NCBI RefSeq assembly: GCF_003019255.1
Contig: NZ_CP027846.1
Span: 992,001-1,056,000 of the forward strand
DNA length: 64,000 nt
Reading direction: 5' to 3'
Source: Staphylococcus kloosii
GTDB lineage: Bacteria; Bacillota; Bacilli; Staphylococcales; Staphylococcaceae
In this document: positions 9,294 to 17,586 of the stretch, piece by piece
Position numbering within the stretch: the first letter of the stretch is position 1
Layout: each line of letters starts with the position of its first letter
The notes under the pieces: model-generated
Database searches by the model: none
What the model was told of the DNA's origin: nothing
The model's input: only the letters and a program-made list of their open reading frames with translations
Position numbers and translations under genes: made by a program

Positions 9294-12200
9294 ATGATAA
9301 AGAAACTGCTACAGTTCTCACTGGGAAACAAATTTGCCATATTTCTAATGGTACTGCTAGTTATTCTCGGTGGTATTTATTCGAGTGTAAAACTTAAACA
9401 AGAATTATTACCAGATGTTGAGCCACCTATGATGACAATACAGACTTCTGTACCTGGTGCTACACCAACTGCAGTTAAAGACGATGTCAGTGATAAGATT
9501 GATGATCAAATACGATCAATGGCAGATGTTAAAAATGTTAGTGCTGAATCTATTCAAAATGCTTCTATGGTAACTGTGGAGTATGAAGATAGTACAGATA
9601 TGGATAAAGCCGAAAATGATTTGAAAAAAGAACTGGATAAAATAAAGTTTAAAAGTGGCGTCAAAGAGCCAGAAATAACACGTAACTCAATGGACGCTTT
9701 TCCTATAGTTGCCTATTCTTTCACTAACAAGGAAGATAACCTTAAAGAGGCAACAAAAAAAATAAATCAACACTTAATACCTAAATTACAACAAGTTAAA
9801 GGCGTTCAAAATGCGCAAGTTAATGGACAAACGAAACGTGAAGTCTCAATTAAATTTGATAAAGCAAAACTTAGTAAAAATCATTTAACCGAGCAAGATG
9901 TGCAGAAATATATTAAGAATGCTACAAGTCAGACACCATTAGGGTTATTCCAATTTGATGATACTGATAAATCAGTTGTTGTAGATGGCAAATATAAATC
10001 GGTCGATGCTTTGAAAAATTTAACTATTCCGCAACAAAGTGCTGCTAGTGGTGCGAGTAGCGCTGGTGGACAACAAGCTAGTGAGATGATGTCACAGCAA
10101 TCAAGTGGAGATGATGATTCATCTTCATCAGTTAAATTAAAAGATATCGCAGACGTGAAGTTAGGTGATACGCGAGAAAGTATCTCTAAAACGAATGGTA
10201 AAGATGCATTAAATGTTCAAATTACAAAAGCTCAAGATGCGAATACTGTACAAGTTGCTGATGACGTAAGAGATAAAATTAATGACTTTAAAAAACAAAA
10301 TCCTGATATGGAATCGCATATCGTATTAGATACTGCTAAACCTATTAAAGATTCATTACACACAATGATTAATAAAGCATTATTAGGTACTATTGTAGCT
10401 ATTATCGTTATCTTACTTTTCTTAAGAAATATAAGAATGACGACGATCTCAATCGTATCGATACCAATGTCTATTCTCATAGCAATGATTGCATTGAAGC
10501 TCTCTGATATATCATTAAATATATTAACACTAGGGGCTTTAACTGTTGCTATTGGAAGGGTTATCGACGATTCAATCGTAGTAGTGGAAAATATTTATCG
10601 ACGACTCTCCGATAAAAATGAACAATTAGTTAAAGATGATTTAATTATTAGTGCTACAAAAGAAGTATTTAAACCTATTTTGTCATCAACGATTGTGACG
10701 ATTATAGTCTTTTTACCGCTTGCTTTTGTAAGTGGTTCAGTTGGGGAAATGTTTAGACCATTTGCTTTAGCTATCACATTTAGTTTATTGGCATCATTAT
10801 TAGTGTCAATTACAATTGTGCCGGCATTAGGGTCTACTTATTTTAAAAAAGGACTAAAACGTAAAAAAGAAAAATCACTTGGTATAGTTGGATCCAATTA
10901 TCGTAAAGTTTTATCTTGGTCATTAAATCATAAATGGATTGTATTAATTTTAAGTACAGTTATTTTGATTTCAAGTATAGTACTGGGCGCGGCTAAAATA
11001 GGTACAAGCTATATTTCAACTGGTGATGACAAATATATGGCGCTGACTTATACACCAAAACCTGGTGAAACGGAAGGTAAAGTTTTAGATCATGCCGAGC
11101 AAGTACAAAAGTATTTAAACCATAAAGGTAAAGTTAAAACAGTTCAATATTCCGTTGGAGGACCTTCGCCAACTGATCCAACAGGTAGTACGAATAGTTT
11201 AGCGTTAATGGTGCAATATGATTCTAATACGCCTAATTTTGATGAAGAGCCGGATAAAGTGTTAAAACATATTGGTAAATATAAACATCCTGGTGAATGG
11301 GGTAACCAAGATATGGGTACTGGTGGCAGTAACAATAAAATTGAAATTGATGTTACTGGACCTTCTTTAGCTAAAATTAAAGGTACTGTTAATAAAATCG
11401 AAGACACTATGCAAAAAGAACATGGTATTGCTAATGTAAAATCTGATTTATCACAAACATATGAACAATACAACGTAAACGTAGATCATAATAAAGCTGC
11501 TAAGCAAGGTATTACAGCTTCGCAATTAGCAATGACACTTAATCAAAATACACCGGACCAAACTGTAACTACAGTTAAAGATGGTGGTAAAAATGTTAAC
11601 GTTAAAATTAAGCAAGACAAAGTAACAGACTGGAGTAAAGAAAAATTAGAAAATACTAAAGTACCATCACAAACGGGCAAAGAAGTTAAACTAAGTGATA
11701 TTGCTAGTTTGGAAAAAACGTCTACACCAAATAAAATTAAGACAGAAGCTGGAGATTATACATCAACAGTATCTGGTAAAGTAACAAGTAGTAATGTTGG
11801 TGGTATTTCACAAAAAATGATTTCTAAAGTGAATAAAATGGATAAACCTAACAGTGTGAAAGTGAATGTTGGTGGCGCCAATGATGATATTGGTAATGCT
11901 ATCACACAATTAACTTTAGCGATGTTAGCGGCAATCATTATTGTTTATTTAGTATTAGTACTTACTTTCAAAGGTGCCTTAGCGCCATTTACAATTTTAT
12001 TCTCATTACCATTTACTGTAATCGGGGTCGTATTAGCTTTAGTTATTACAGGAGAAACTTTATCTGTACCAAGTATGATTGGTATGTTAATGCTCATAGG
12101 TATTGTAGTAACTAATGCTATCGTACTTATTGATAGAGTAATTAATAATGAAAAATCTGGTATGCCTATGAAAGAAGCGTTGATTGAAGCTGGTGGCACA

Positions 12201-12419
12201 CGTATAAGACCAATTCTAATGACTGCATTAGCAACAATCGGTGCGTTATTACCAATGTTGTTTGGTAAAGATAGTTCGATGCTTATTTCAAAAGGAATGG
12301 CAGCGACTGTTATAGGTGGCTTGATTTCTTCTACATTATTAACTTTAATCGTAGTTCCTGTTATATACGAAATATTAATGACGATGAGAAATAAACTAAA
12401 ACGTAAATTTAATAAATAA
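9294..12419 (+). CDS. RND-family efflux transporter (AcrB/HAE type)
   Basis: A 1041-residue pump with the two-fold RND layout: TM1 near the N terminus, a large extracellular domain (about residues 35-355), TM2-6, a second TM and extracellular domain (about 560-875), then TM8-12. The TM4 motif GRVIDDSIVVVENIYRR near residue 424 carries the proton-relay aspartates. The first outer domain has a low-complexity Ser/Gly/Gln-rich insert (about residues 250-280). Gram-positive members lack an outer-membrane partner; some export lipids or fatty acids, but the substrate here is unknown. An orthologue follows femX in S. aureus. A GGGGG ribosome site precedes ATG, and a strong terminator follows. Confidence 0.9.
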   Translation: MIKKLLQFSLGNKFAIFLMVLLVILGGIYSSVKLKQELLPDVEPPMMTIQTSVPGATPTAVKDDVSDKIDDQIRSMADVKNVSAESIQNASMVTVEYEDSTDMDKAENDLKKELDKIKFKSGVKEPEITRNSMDAFPIVAYSFTNKEDNLKEATKKINQHLIPKLQQVKGVQNAQVNGQTKREVSIKFDKAKLSKNHLTEQDVQKYIKNATSQTPLGLFQFDDTDKSVVVDGKYKSVDALKNLTIPQQSAASGASSAGGQQASEMMSQQSSGDDDSSSSVKLKDIADVKLGDTRESISKTNGKDALNVQITKAQDANTVQVADDVRDKINDFKKQNPDMESHIVLDTAKPIKDSLHTMINKALLGTIVAIIVILLFLRNIRMTTISIVSIPMSILIAMIALKLSDISLNILTLGALTVAIGRVIDDSIVVVENIYRRLSDKNEQLVKDDLIISATKEVFKPILSSTIVTIIVFLPLAFVSGSVGEMFRPFALAITFSLLASLLVSITIVPALGSTYFKKGLKRKKEKSLGIVGSNYRKVLSWSLNHKWIVLILSTVILISSIVLGAAKIGTSYISTGDDKYMALTYTPKPGETEGKVLDHAEQVQKYLNHKGKVKTVQYSVGGPSPTDPTGSTNSLALMVQYDSNTPNFDEEPDKVLKHIGKYKHPGEWGNQDMGTGGSNNKIEIDVTGPSLAKIKGTVNKIEDTMQKEHGIANVKSDLSQTYEQYNVNVDHNKAAKQGITASQLAMTLNQNTPDQTVTTVKDGGKNVNVKIKQDKVTDWSKEKLENTKVPSQTGKEVKLSDIASLEKTSTPNKIKTEAGDYTSTVSGKVTSSNVGGISQKMISKVNKMDKPNSVKVNVGGANDDIGNAITQLTLAMLAAIIIVYLVLVLTFKGALAPFTILFSLPFTVIGVVLALVITGETLSVPSMIGMLMLIGIVVTNAIVLIDRVINNEKSGMPMKEALIEAGGTRIRPILMTALATIGALLPMLFGKDSSMLISKGMAATVIGGLISSTLLTLIVVPVIYEILMTMRNKLKRKFNK

Positions 12420-12421
12420 AT

Positions 12422-12460
12422 AACAAGAGGTTAAAACGATGACGTTTTAACCTCTTGTTT
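12422..12460 (+). terminator. Intrinsic terminator of the RND pump gene
   Basis: A 17-bp perfect stem (AACAAGAGGTTAAAACG and its complement) with loop ATGA, immediately after the stop codon. Confidence 0.9.
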
Positions 12461-12468
12461 AAGTTAAA

Positions 12469-12497
12469 TAAAAAAAGCATCGTCTTAGAACGATGCT
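12469..12497 (-). terminator. Intrinsic terminator of the 105-residue membrane protein gene
   Basis: On the minus strand, AGCATCGT, a 6-nt loop and its 8-bp complement (12476-12497) are followed by a run of seven T. Confidence 0.85.
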
Positions 12498-12508
12498 CTT
12501 AGTCTAAA

Positions 12509-12826
12509 TTAGTATAAAATAAGTGTTAAAATTATATATATCACTATTAAAATGACTGTTATTATATTTAAAATCTTAACAGCTTTTGAATCTTGTTTGC
12601 TAAATTTAAATGCCGTAATTTCAACATTTCCGACGATAAGTAAGAGGATAACAAATACCCACCAGTTAACTGCAGCAAACGATAATGTTGTTAAAGCTAC
12701 AACAAATATTAATAAGATAGCCATTATGATTCTTAATATTTTAGTAAAAATAGTATTCATTTTATAGATACTTATGTAACTAACAATTAAATAAAGAAGC
12801 GGTAGTAAGACAAGATAAAGTTGCAT
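12509..12826 (-). CDS. Small integral membrane protein, function unknown
   Basis: A 105-residue, strongly hydrophobic protein with about four membrane segments (roughly residues 3-20, 28-50, 53-70 and 83-104) and a short basic loop FKFSKQDSKAVK. The ATG has an AAAGGATG ribosome site at suitable distance. The opposite-strand frame at 12552-12767 is a shadow. It may be co-transcribed with the 58-residue coiled-coil gene just upstream; the terminator at 12469-12497 would end both. Confidence 0.72.
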   Translation of the reverse strand: MQLYLVLLPLLYLIVSYISIYKMNTIFTKILRIIMAILLIFVVALTTLSFAAVNWWVFVILLLIVGNVEITAFKFSKQDSKAVKILNIITVILIVIYIILTLILY

Positions 12827-12889
12827 AATTTAACATCCTTTCGAAGTTCTTTCTAATCTTAGCATGAATATAATCTTCTGACTAGAATG

Positions 12890-13066
12890 CTAATTTTTAG
12901 ATTGGTTATTTATTTCTGAGCGAACTGAAGCAATTTCTTCTTCAATTTTTGCTAGTTGACGGTGTAGAGGATCGATATCTTGATTTAATGATTCTCTTTT
13001 CTCAAGATCGTTTTGTAATCTTACATAATCATCTTTAAGTTCCATTAATTTAGAATTTAAATCCAT
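12890..13066 (-). CDS. Small coiled-coil protein (58 residues)
   Basis: I translated this short gene directly. It begins MDLNSKLMELKDDYVRLQND and ends EINNQSKN before a TAG stop. It is almost entirely charged heptad sequence (LMELKDDYVRLQNDLEKR and HRQLAKIEEEIASVRSEI), suggesting an antiparallel or dimeric coiled coil. AAGGAG stands 6 nt upstream of ATG, which strongly supports translation. It has the same direction as the membrane protein at 12509-12826, 63 bp apart. I recall a similar short protein in S. aureus, but its function is unknown. Confidence 0.8.
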   Translation of the reverse strand: MDLNSKLMELKDDYVRLQNDLEKRESLNQDIDPLHRQLAKIEEEIASVRSEINNQSKN

Positions 13067-13206
13067 ATTGATTCTCCTTATTTATAAATAAAAAATATTT
13101 AAGAATATTAATTAAATTATAACATGAAATTGATAGCTTCTAAAATAACAAGTAAGTATGTTATAGTATGAAAATGTAATGAAAACGGAATGAAAGAAGG
13201 ATTACT

Positions 13207-14115
13207 GTGACGCAACAATTTATTATTATTATTTTACTAATAGCGTTAGGCTATATATTAAAACGACTTAATTATTTTAAAGCAAATGATAGTCAGATTT
13301 TTGCAACGTTGGTATTAAATATCACACTTCCTTCTTTAGTTATAGTTAATTTAAATAAAGCGGAACTAGATATTTCATTATCTATATTGCCTATTATGAT
13401 GATTTGTTTTGGGATTATTGCTAAAATCATTGTTATTTGGTGCTTTTTAAATAGAGATAACCAAATTAGAGGTACAATGGGAATGATGACGGCATCACTA
13501 AATATTGGATTGTTTGCTTATCCACTTGTAGCGACGATATGGCCTGAAAAGGGTATGATTTATTTTGGTATGGCTGACATCGGTGGCGCTATTATTATGT
13601 TCGGTGTCACTTATTTTGTAGGTAGTTATTTTAGTAATGGTGCGGATAATTTTGATTTTAAATATTTAGGTAAAAATATTGTGAAGTCAGTACCATTAAT
13701 GACTTATATTATTATGTTCATAATTAATTTATCTAATATTCATTTCCCAGCGCCAGTTATTAGTTTTTTCTCAACGCTATCTAAGGCGAATATGCCGCTA
13801 TCAATGATTTTATTAGGTTTAATGTTGAGTTTTAAAATTGAAAAACGTTATTTACCGCTTGTTGCCAAGTATTTAGGTTTACACTATGGTGTTGCGTTAA
13901 TAGCTGGTTTATTGGTGCATTATTTGTTACCAGTCCACGACGAAATGATAAAAACGACATTACAAGTTGCATGGCTGTTGCCTGTTGGTGTGTCTGTTAT
14001 TCCATATGCGATTCAATTTAGATACAAAACTTTACCAATTATTGGCATGGTAACTAATTTGACCATAGTGATTAGTATAATAATATTGTATGTGTATCAA
14101 GCGATTTTTGTTTAA
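13207..14115 (+). CDS. AEC (auxin efflux carrier) family transporter
   Basis: A 302-residue membrane protein with about ten hydrophobic segments. The N-terminal half has the NITLPSLVIVNL segment and a glycine/asparagine-rich SLNIGLFAYPLVATIWPEKG region typical of the AEC fold, and the C-terminal half has ANMPLSMILLGLMLSF. Family members move organic anions such as malate or amino acids; the substrate cannot be predicted. Translation starts at GTG behind AGAAGG. The gene is monocistronic, with a terminator at 14143. Confidence 0.85.
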   Translation: MTQQFIIIILLIALGYILKRLNYFKANDSQIFATLVLNITLPSLVIVNLNKAELDISLSILPIMMICFGIIAKIIVIWCFLNRDNQIRGTMGMMTASLNIGLFAYPLVATIWPEKGMIYFGMADIGGAIIMFGVTYFVGSYFSNGADNFDFKYLGKNIVKSVPLMTYIIMFIINLSNIHFPAPVISFFSTLSKANMPLSMILLGLMLSFKIEKRYLPLVAKYLGLHYGVALIAGLLVHYLLPVHDEMIKTTLQVAWLLPVGVSVIPYAIQFRYKTLPIIGMVTNLTIVISIIILYVYQAIFV

Positions 14116-14142
14116 CATTTAGGGACAATAATACTTTATATG

Positions 14143-14178
14143 AAATGCGAATCCATAGTTGGGATTCGCATTTTTTTA
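14143..14178 (+). terminator. Intrinsic terminator of the AEC transporter gene
   Basis: A 12-bp stem AAATGCGAATCC / GGATTCGCATTT with a 7-nt loop, then a T-run. Confidence 0.9.
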
Positions 14179-14201
14179 ATTCTTTAGCTTGCTTTCTAAA
14201 T

Positions 14202-14367
14202 TATTATTAAAATGATAGGGTGTTAAATTCATTGGCTCGCTTTCCAAGGGGACAGCTTCAGCCAGAGGTCTTCAGCTAGTCCTAATCCCTTAGGAGTCTC
14301 GTCAATAATAAGTAACCTATGCCACTATTATTAAAATGCTAGAGTTTAAATTCATTGGCTCGCTTTC
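14202..14367. repeat. Intergenic direct repeat flanking a GC-richer hairpin
   Basis: A 42-43 bp sequence beginning TATTATTAAAATG and ending ATTCATTGGCTCGCTTTC occurs at 14202-14244 and again at 14326-14367 with four differences in the middle. A partial third copy (AGCTTGCTTTC) lies at 14187-14197. Between the copies is a GC-richer imperfect inverted repeat (about 14247-14292: AAGGG-GAC-AGCT against AGCT-A-GTC-..-CCCTT). No open frame is supported. The element resembles non-coding repeats I recall from intergenic regions of coagulase-negative staphylococci; that memory is not verified. The rest of the 14179-14640 gap is AT-rich and shows only the gdh terminator. Confidence 0.65.
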
Positions 14368-14544
14368 AAAATAGAAGGGGAGTTCATTTTAATATTTGGG
14401 TATAGTGTGGAATGATTATCGGGATTATGTTTTTTGAGTGTAAATCATCGCATTGGCGCAATTTTAATTTTTCAGGGATATTTTATTTATTTGTAGTAAT
14501 GTTGATTTAGCTTCTTCATAGCAACTATATTTGTGCTAAAACAA

Positions 14545-14586
14545 AAACAGATGAAACACCTATGGTTGTAAGTGTCTCATCTGTTT
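14545..14586 (-). terminator. Probable terminator of glcU-gdh
   Basis: Inverted repeat AAACAGATGA / TCATCTGTTT, with an inner ACAC / GTGT pair. The minus strand continues into a T-rich tract. It is 55 bp past the gdh stop. Confidence 0.75.
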
Positions 14587-14640
14587 AGTTAAAACTATAA
14601 ATTTATAATTCGAGTATTTTAATATTAAACTAAGATTATA

Positions 14641-15432
14641 TTAACCTTTACCACCCATAAATGCAGGGTAGTTAGTCATACCACCATCTACATAAATTGT
14701 AGTACCGTGAATATAATCTGAGAAGCCAGAAGCTAAGAATAATGCAACGTTAGCAACTTGGTGTGCTTCTCCAATTTCTTTTGCTGGGATCATTTCTAAT
14801 GTTTCAGCTCGTGTTGTTGGATCAGAGAATTTTTCGCGTGTATGTTCTGTAACTATAGCTCCCGGTGAAATATTATTGATACGAATACCATATTGTGCAT
14901 ATTCCATTGACATTGTTTCCATCATTAACTTTAAGCCGCCTTTACTAGCTGCGTAGTTAACGTAGTTTGGCCAAGGAATAGTATCATGTACGCTAGAAGT
15001 GTTTAAAATAACACCTTTTTTATCTTCTTTTAAAAATTGGTTTACAGCTGCTTTAGCACCCATAAATGCACCAGTTAAGTTGATATCGATAACTTTTTGC
15101 CACTCTGATACTGACATTTCGTGAGATGGGATAGGTTTTTCGAAACCAGCATTGTTTATCATAACGTCTAGTGTGCCGAATTCTTTAACAGCAGTTTGTA
15201 CAAGGTTATTAACGTCATCTTCAACAGATACATCACCTTGAACTTTAATAGCTTGGCCACCAGCATCTTCGATTAATTTAATTGTTTCATTAACGTCATC
15301 TAAGTGTTTTTCACTTAAATAGTTCATTACTACTTTAGCTTTTAATTTGCCGAATTCTTCTGAGAAAGCTTTACCTAATCCACTTCCTGCACCAGTAATT
15401 ACGACTACTTTGTTTTCTAAATCTTTAAACAT
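14641..15432 (-). CDS. gdh: Glucose 1-dehydrogenase (SDR family)
   Basis: A 263-residue classical short-chain dehydrogenase that oxidises glucose to gluconolactone with NAD(P). The cofactor motif TGAGSGLG is at residues 13-20, NNAG is near 93, and the catalytic residues are Ser147, Tyr160 and Lys164 (YAASK). Conservation with Bacillus glucose dehydrogenases and the adjacent glucose transporter gene support the assignment. It lies 21 bp after glcU in the same operon, so uptake of free glucose is coupled to its direct oxidation, bypassing the PTS. Confidence 0.9.
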   Translation of the reverse strand: MFKDLENKVVVITGAGSGLGKAFSEEFGKLKAKVVMNYLSEKHLDDVNETIKLIEDAGGQAIKVQGDVSVEDDVNNLVQTAVKEFGTLDVMINNAGFEKPIPSHEMSVSEWQKVIDINLTGAFMGAKAAVNQFLKEDKKGVILNTSSVHDTIPWPNYVNYAASKGGLKLMMETMSMEYAQYGIRINNISPGAIVTEHTREKFSDPTTRAETLEMIPAKEIGEAHQVANVALFLASGFSDYIHGTTIYVDGGMTNYPAFMGGKG

Positions 15433-15453
15433 TCCATTGTCCTCCTTAAATTG

Positions 15454-16311
15454 TTACGCTTTTAAATTTCCTAAAATAAAGGCAGCAACAATGATTAATA
15501 CAATACCTGACCATATGCCAATCATTTGACGTCTGTCTTTACGTTCACCTAATAAATAAATTCCGCCTAATGTTGATACGATAACGAGTAATTGTGAAAA
15601 TGAGAAACTCGTTGCTACACCAACTTTAGGTTGAGAGTAGAACATAAATAAGTTACCAATGCCCCATACGACACCCGGTATTAAATTTAAAGTAGTACTC
15701 TTAATAGAAGTTTCATGTTTCATAGATAAGATAAAGCCACCAATAGCCATACCTATTGATTGGAAGAATAATGCGCTTGTTCCGTCTACACCAAAGATTT
15801 GTGCTACAACGACATAAACCACATAACCAACAGTTGAAATTAATAAAATCACCATTGCTTTACCAAATTTGCTATTGCTTCCTGAAGCTTCATTTCTACC
15901 TTTTAATGAAGTTAATGCAATACCAATCACTAATAAGATCATGGATAATAAGCCTAAAATCACTTGTGTCCCAGTGCTCCATTCTCCTAAGAAAATAGCA
16001 CTAAATAGTGTTGTACCGACTAATTGCATACCTGTAGAAATAGGCATTGTTTTAGAAACACCAATTAAATTAACTGATTTCAATTGATAACCTTGTCCTA
16101 ATGCCCAGAAAACACCTGATATTAAGCCAACAACAATTACGATGGGGTGATCGAATTGTGCTTGACCGGATAATAGTAAAATAACACCTATGATTAGCGT
16201 ACCTAAAGTAGTCCCTCTAATTTGGTTAAAAGGTCCTCCTCCAACTAATACGTTAATTAATACTACACTACCCCAAAATATTGCAGGTAGTAGAGCTATT
16301 AAAAAATCCAT
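15454..16311 (-). CDS. glcU: Glucose uptake protein GlcU
   Basis: A GRP/RhaT-type sugar transporter with about ten membrane segments, 285 residues from the chosen ATG. The N terminus [20 protein letters not shown] matches GlcU of Bacillus and S. xylosus, which brings in non-phosphorylated glucose. A GTG four codons upstream (16323) could also be used; the ATG is preferred because it aligns with family starts, although its AGTGAG ribosome site is weak. It is first gene of glcU-gdh. Two cre-like sites lie 120-165 bp upstream, suggesting CcpA control. Confidence 0.9.
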   Translation of the reverse strand: MDFLIALLPAIFWGSVVLINVLVGGGPFNQIRGTTLGTLIIGVILLLSGQAQFDHPIVIVVGLISGVFWALGQGYQLKSVNLIGVSKTMPISTGMQLVGTTLFSAIFLGEWSTGTQVILGLLSMILLVIGIALTSLKGRNEASGSNSKFGKAMVILLISTVGYVVYVVVAQIFGVDGTSALFFQSIGMAIGGFILSMKHETSIKSTTLNLIPGVVWGIGNLFMFYSQPKVGVATSFSFSQLLVIVSTLGGIYLLGERKDRRQMIGIWSGIVLIIVAAFILGNLKA

Positions 16312-16431
16312 ATTACTACTCACTTCTCTCTCTAATATTTTATGTGGGAGCTATACGTTTAAAATAGCTACAACTAGATATATTAAATTAAATTAATTAC
16401 ATAGTAAATAAAACCGGTTTCTTTTTTTATG

Positions 16432-16445
16432 TGAAAACGCTTTAA
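16432..16445. promoter_or_regulatory. Catabolite-responsive element (cre) upstream of glcU
   Basis: TGAAAACGCTTTAA matches the cre consensus TGWAANCGNTNWCA at all but one fixed position. It lies about 120 bp before glcU. A second, weaker cre-like site, TGGAAACGTTAATA, is at 16463-16476. Confidence 0.7.
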
Positions 16446-16525
16446 TATAAAATTTATCTTTTTGGAAACGTTAATAGTGTTTTTAAAAGTGAAATTGCGC
16501 AATGTTAATGTCGCAAAAACAAAAG

Positions 16526-16561
16526 AACAGCACCATTCTGTAAATAAGAAACGATGCTGTT
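16526..16561 (-). terminator. Probable terminator of the GNAT gene
   Basis: Inverted repeat AACAGCA / TGCTGTT. On the minus strand it is followed by a T-rich tract (CTTTTGTTTTTG). It is 22 bp after the stop codon. Confidence 0.7.
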
Positions 16562-16582
16562 AATATATTGTTAAAGTGTTTG

Positions 16583-17452
16583 CTATAGGTAGGCTTTGAC
16601 AAACTTATATTTTTTAAATTCATGGTTAACATTAAACCCAAGTTCATTAAAACGTGCGACCAATTTGTTATTTTTACTACGAATTTTGAAGTATATTTTT
16701 TTAACGTCGTAGTTTTGGAAGGCAAAGTGAAGTACATATTTTAATAATTCAAACGCTATACCTTTGAAACGATAATCGGCGTGAGATGCGAAATATTTAA
16801 TCTCAGCCGTTTGTTGATTTTCAAATATTTGTAAGTATACGTAGCCTTTTAACAAACCTTCTGACATAAACATAAATAAATGATTATTATCTTGTAACGA
16901 ATCAATAATTTCGCTGCCAGTCATAGCATTATGTGCAAATGTGCTTTTATGTAATTTATTAAATGAGCGAAAATATGCTGGATGATATTCGGTAATATTT
17001 TGTGTGGGGCCGATTTCCCCGACGTCGGTATCAGTTTCTAAATAATAATCGGTAAAATTATAAGATGCACCTATCGTCTTCATAGGTAAGTGAAAATATT
17101 GTTGGGCTTTTTCAAATGAAAAGTTGAAGTTAGCACTATCAAGCTGTTCATTAATCATCGCCTGAAATAAACTATCAAAATCCTCAATTGCATATTGTAC
17201 ATTAGGGTTAATTAAAGGCCCAATAACTTTATATTTGTTTGTTTCATATGGGAATGCCATTAACATCATTGTTAACTGACCTTCATCATTTTGTATTGCG
17301 TAAACACCGGGATTATCAATAACGTCTTTAAGAAATGCATCGAATTGGTTATGTGCTTGAGGAAGTTTATATAAATAAGATGCCATTTCATAATTTGCAG
17401 ATTCTATAAAAGATTTAATTTGATCTATATCACTAACATTAATTATAGTCAT
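16583..17452 (-). CDS. GNAT-family N-acetyltransferase
   Basis: A 289-residue protein with a C-terminal GNAT fold (about residues 150-285). Visible are the acetyl-CoA-binding region ADYRFKGIAFELLKYVLHFA and the final KIYFKIRSKNNKLVARFNELGF segment, a typical GNAT ending. The N-terminal half is probably a degenerate GNAT-like domain. The substrate is unknown. Monocistronic, with an AAGGAGG ribosome site before ATG; divergent from topB. The small antisense frame near 16483-16737 is a shadow. Confidence 0.75.
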   Translation of the reverse strand: MTIINVSDIDQIKSFIESANYEMASYLYKLPQAHNQFDAFLKDVIDNPGVYAIQNDEGQLTMMLMAFPYETNKYKVIGPLINPNVQYAIEDFDSLFQAMINEQLDSANFNFSFEKAQQYFHLPMKTIGASYNFTDYYLETDTDVGEIGPTQNITEYHPAYFRSFNKLHKSTFAHNAMTGSEIIDSLQDNNHLFMFMSEGLLKGYVYLQIFENQQTAEIKYFASHADYRFKGIAFELLKYVLHFAFQNYDVKKIYFKIRSKNNKLVARFNELGFNVNHEFKKYKFVKAYL

Positions 17453-17586
17453 GAAATACCTCCTTGTTATTTAAAACAGTTACCAGTATTTAGTTTAATT
17501 ATATGTATTTTTTGTCGTAAATGGAAGTTAAGATGTGTTTGATACATGTTACAATAACGATATTAAACATTTGAAAGGGCGTAATT

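Noticed and set aside
16483..16737. 84-residue minus-strand frame overlapping the GNAT gene
   Set aside because: It is an alternative frame of the GNAT 3' end and runs through its terminator, with no start signal.
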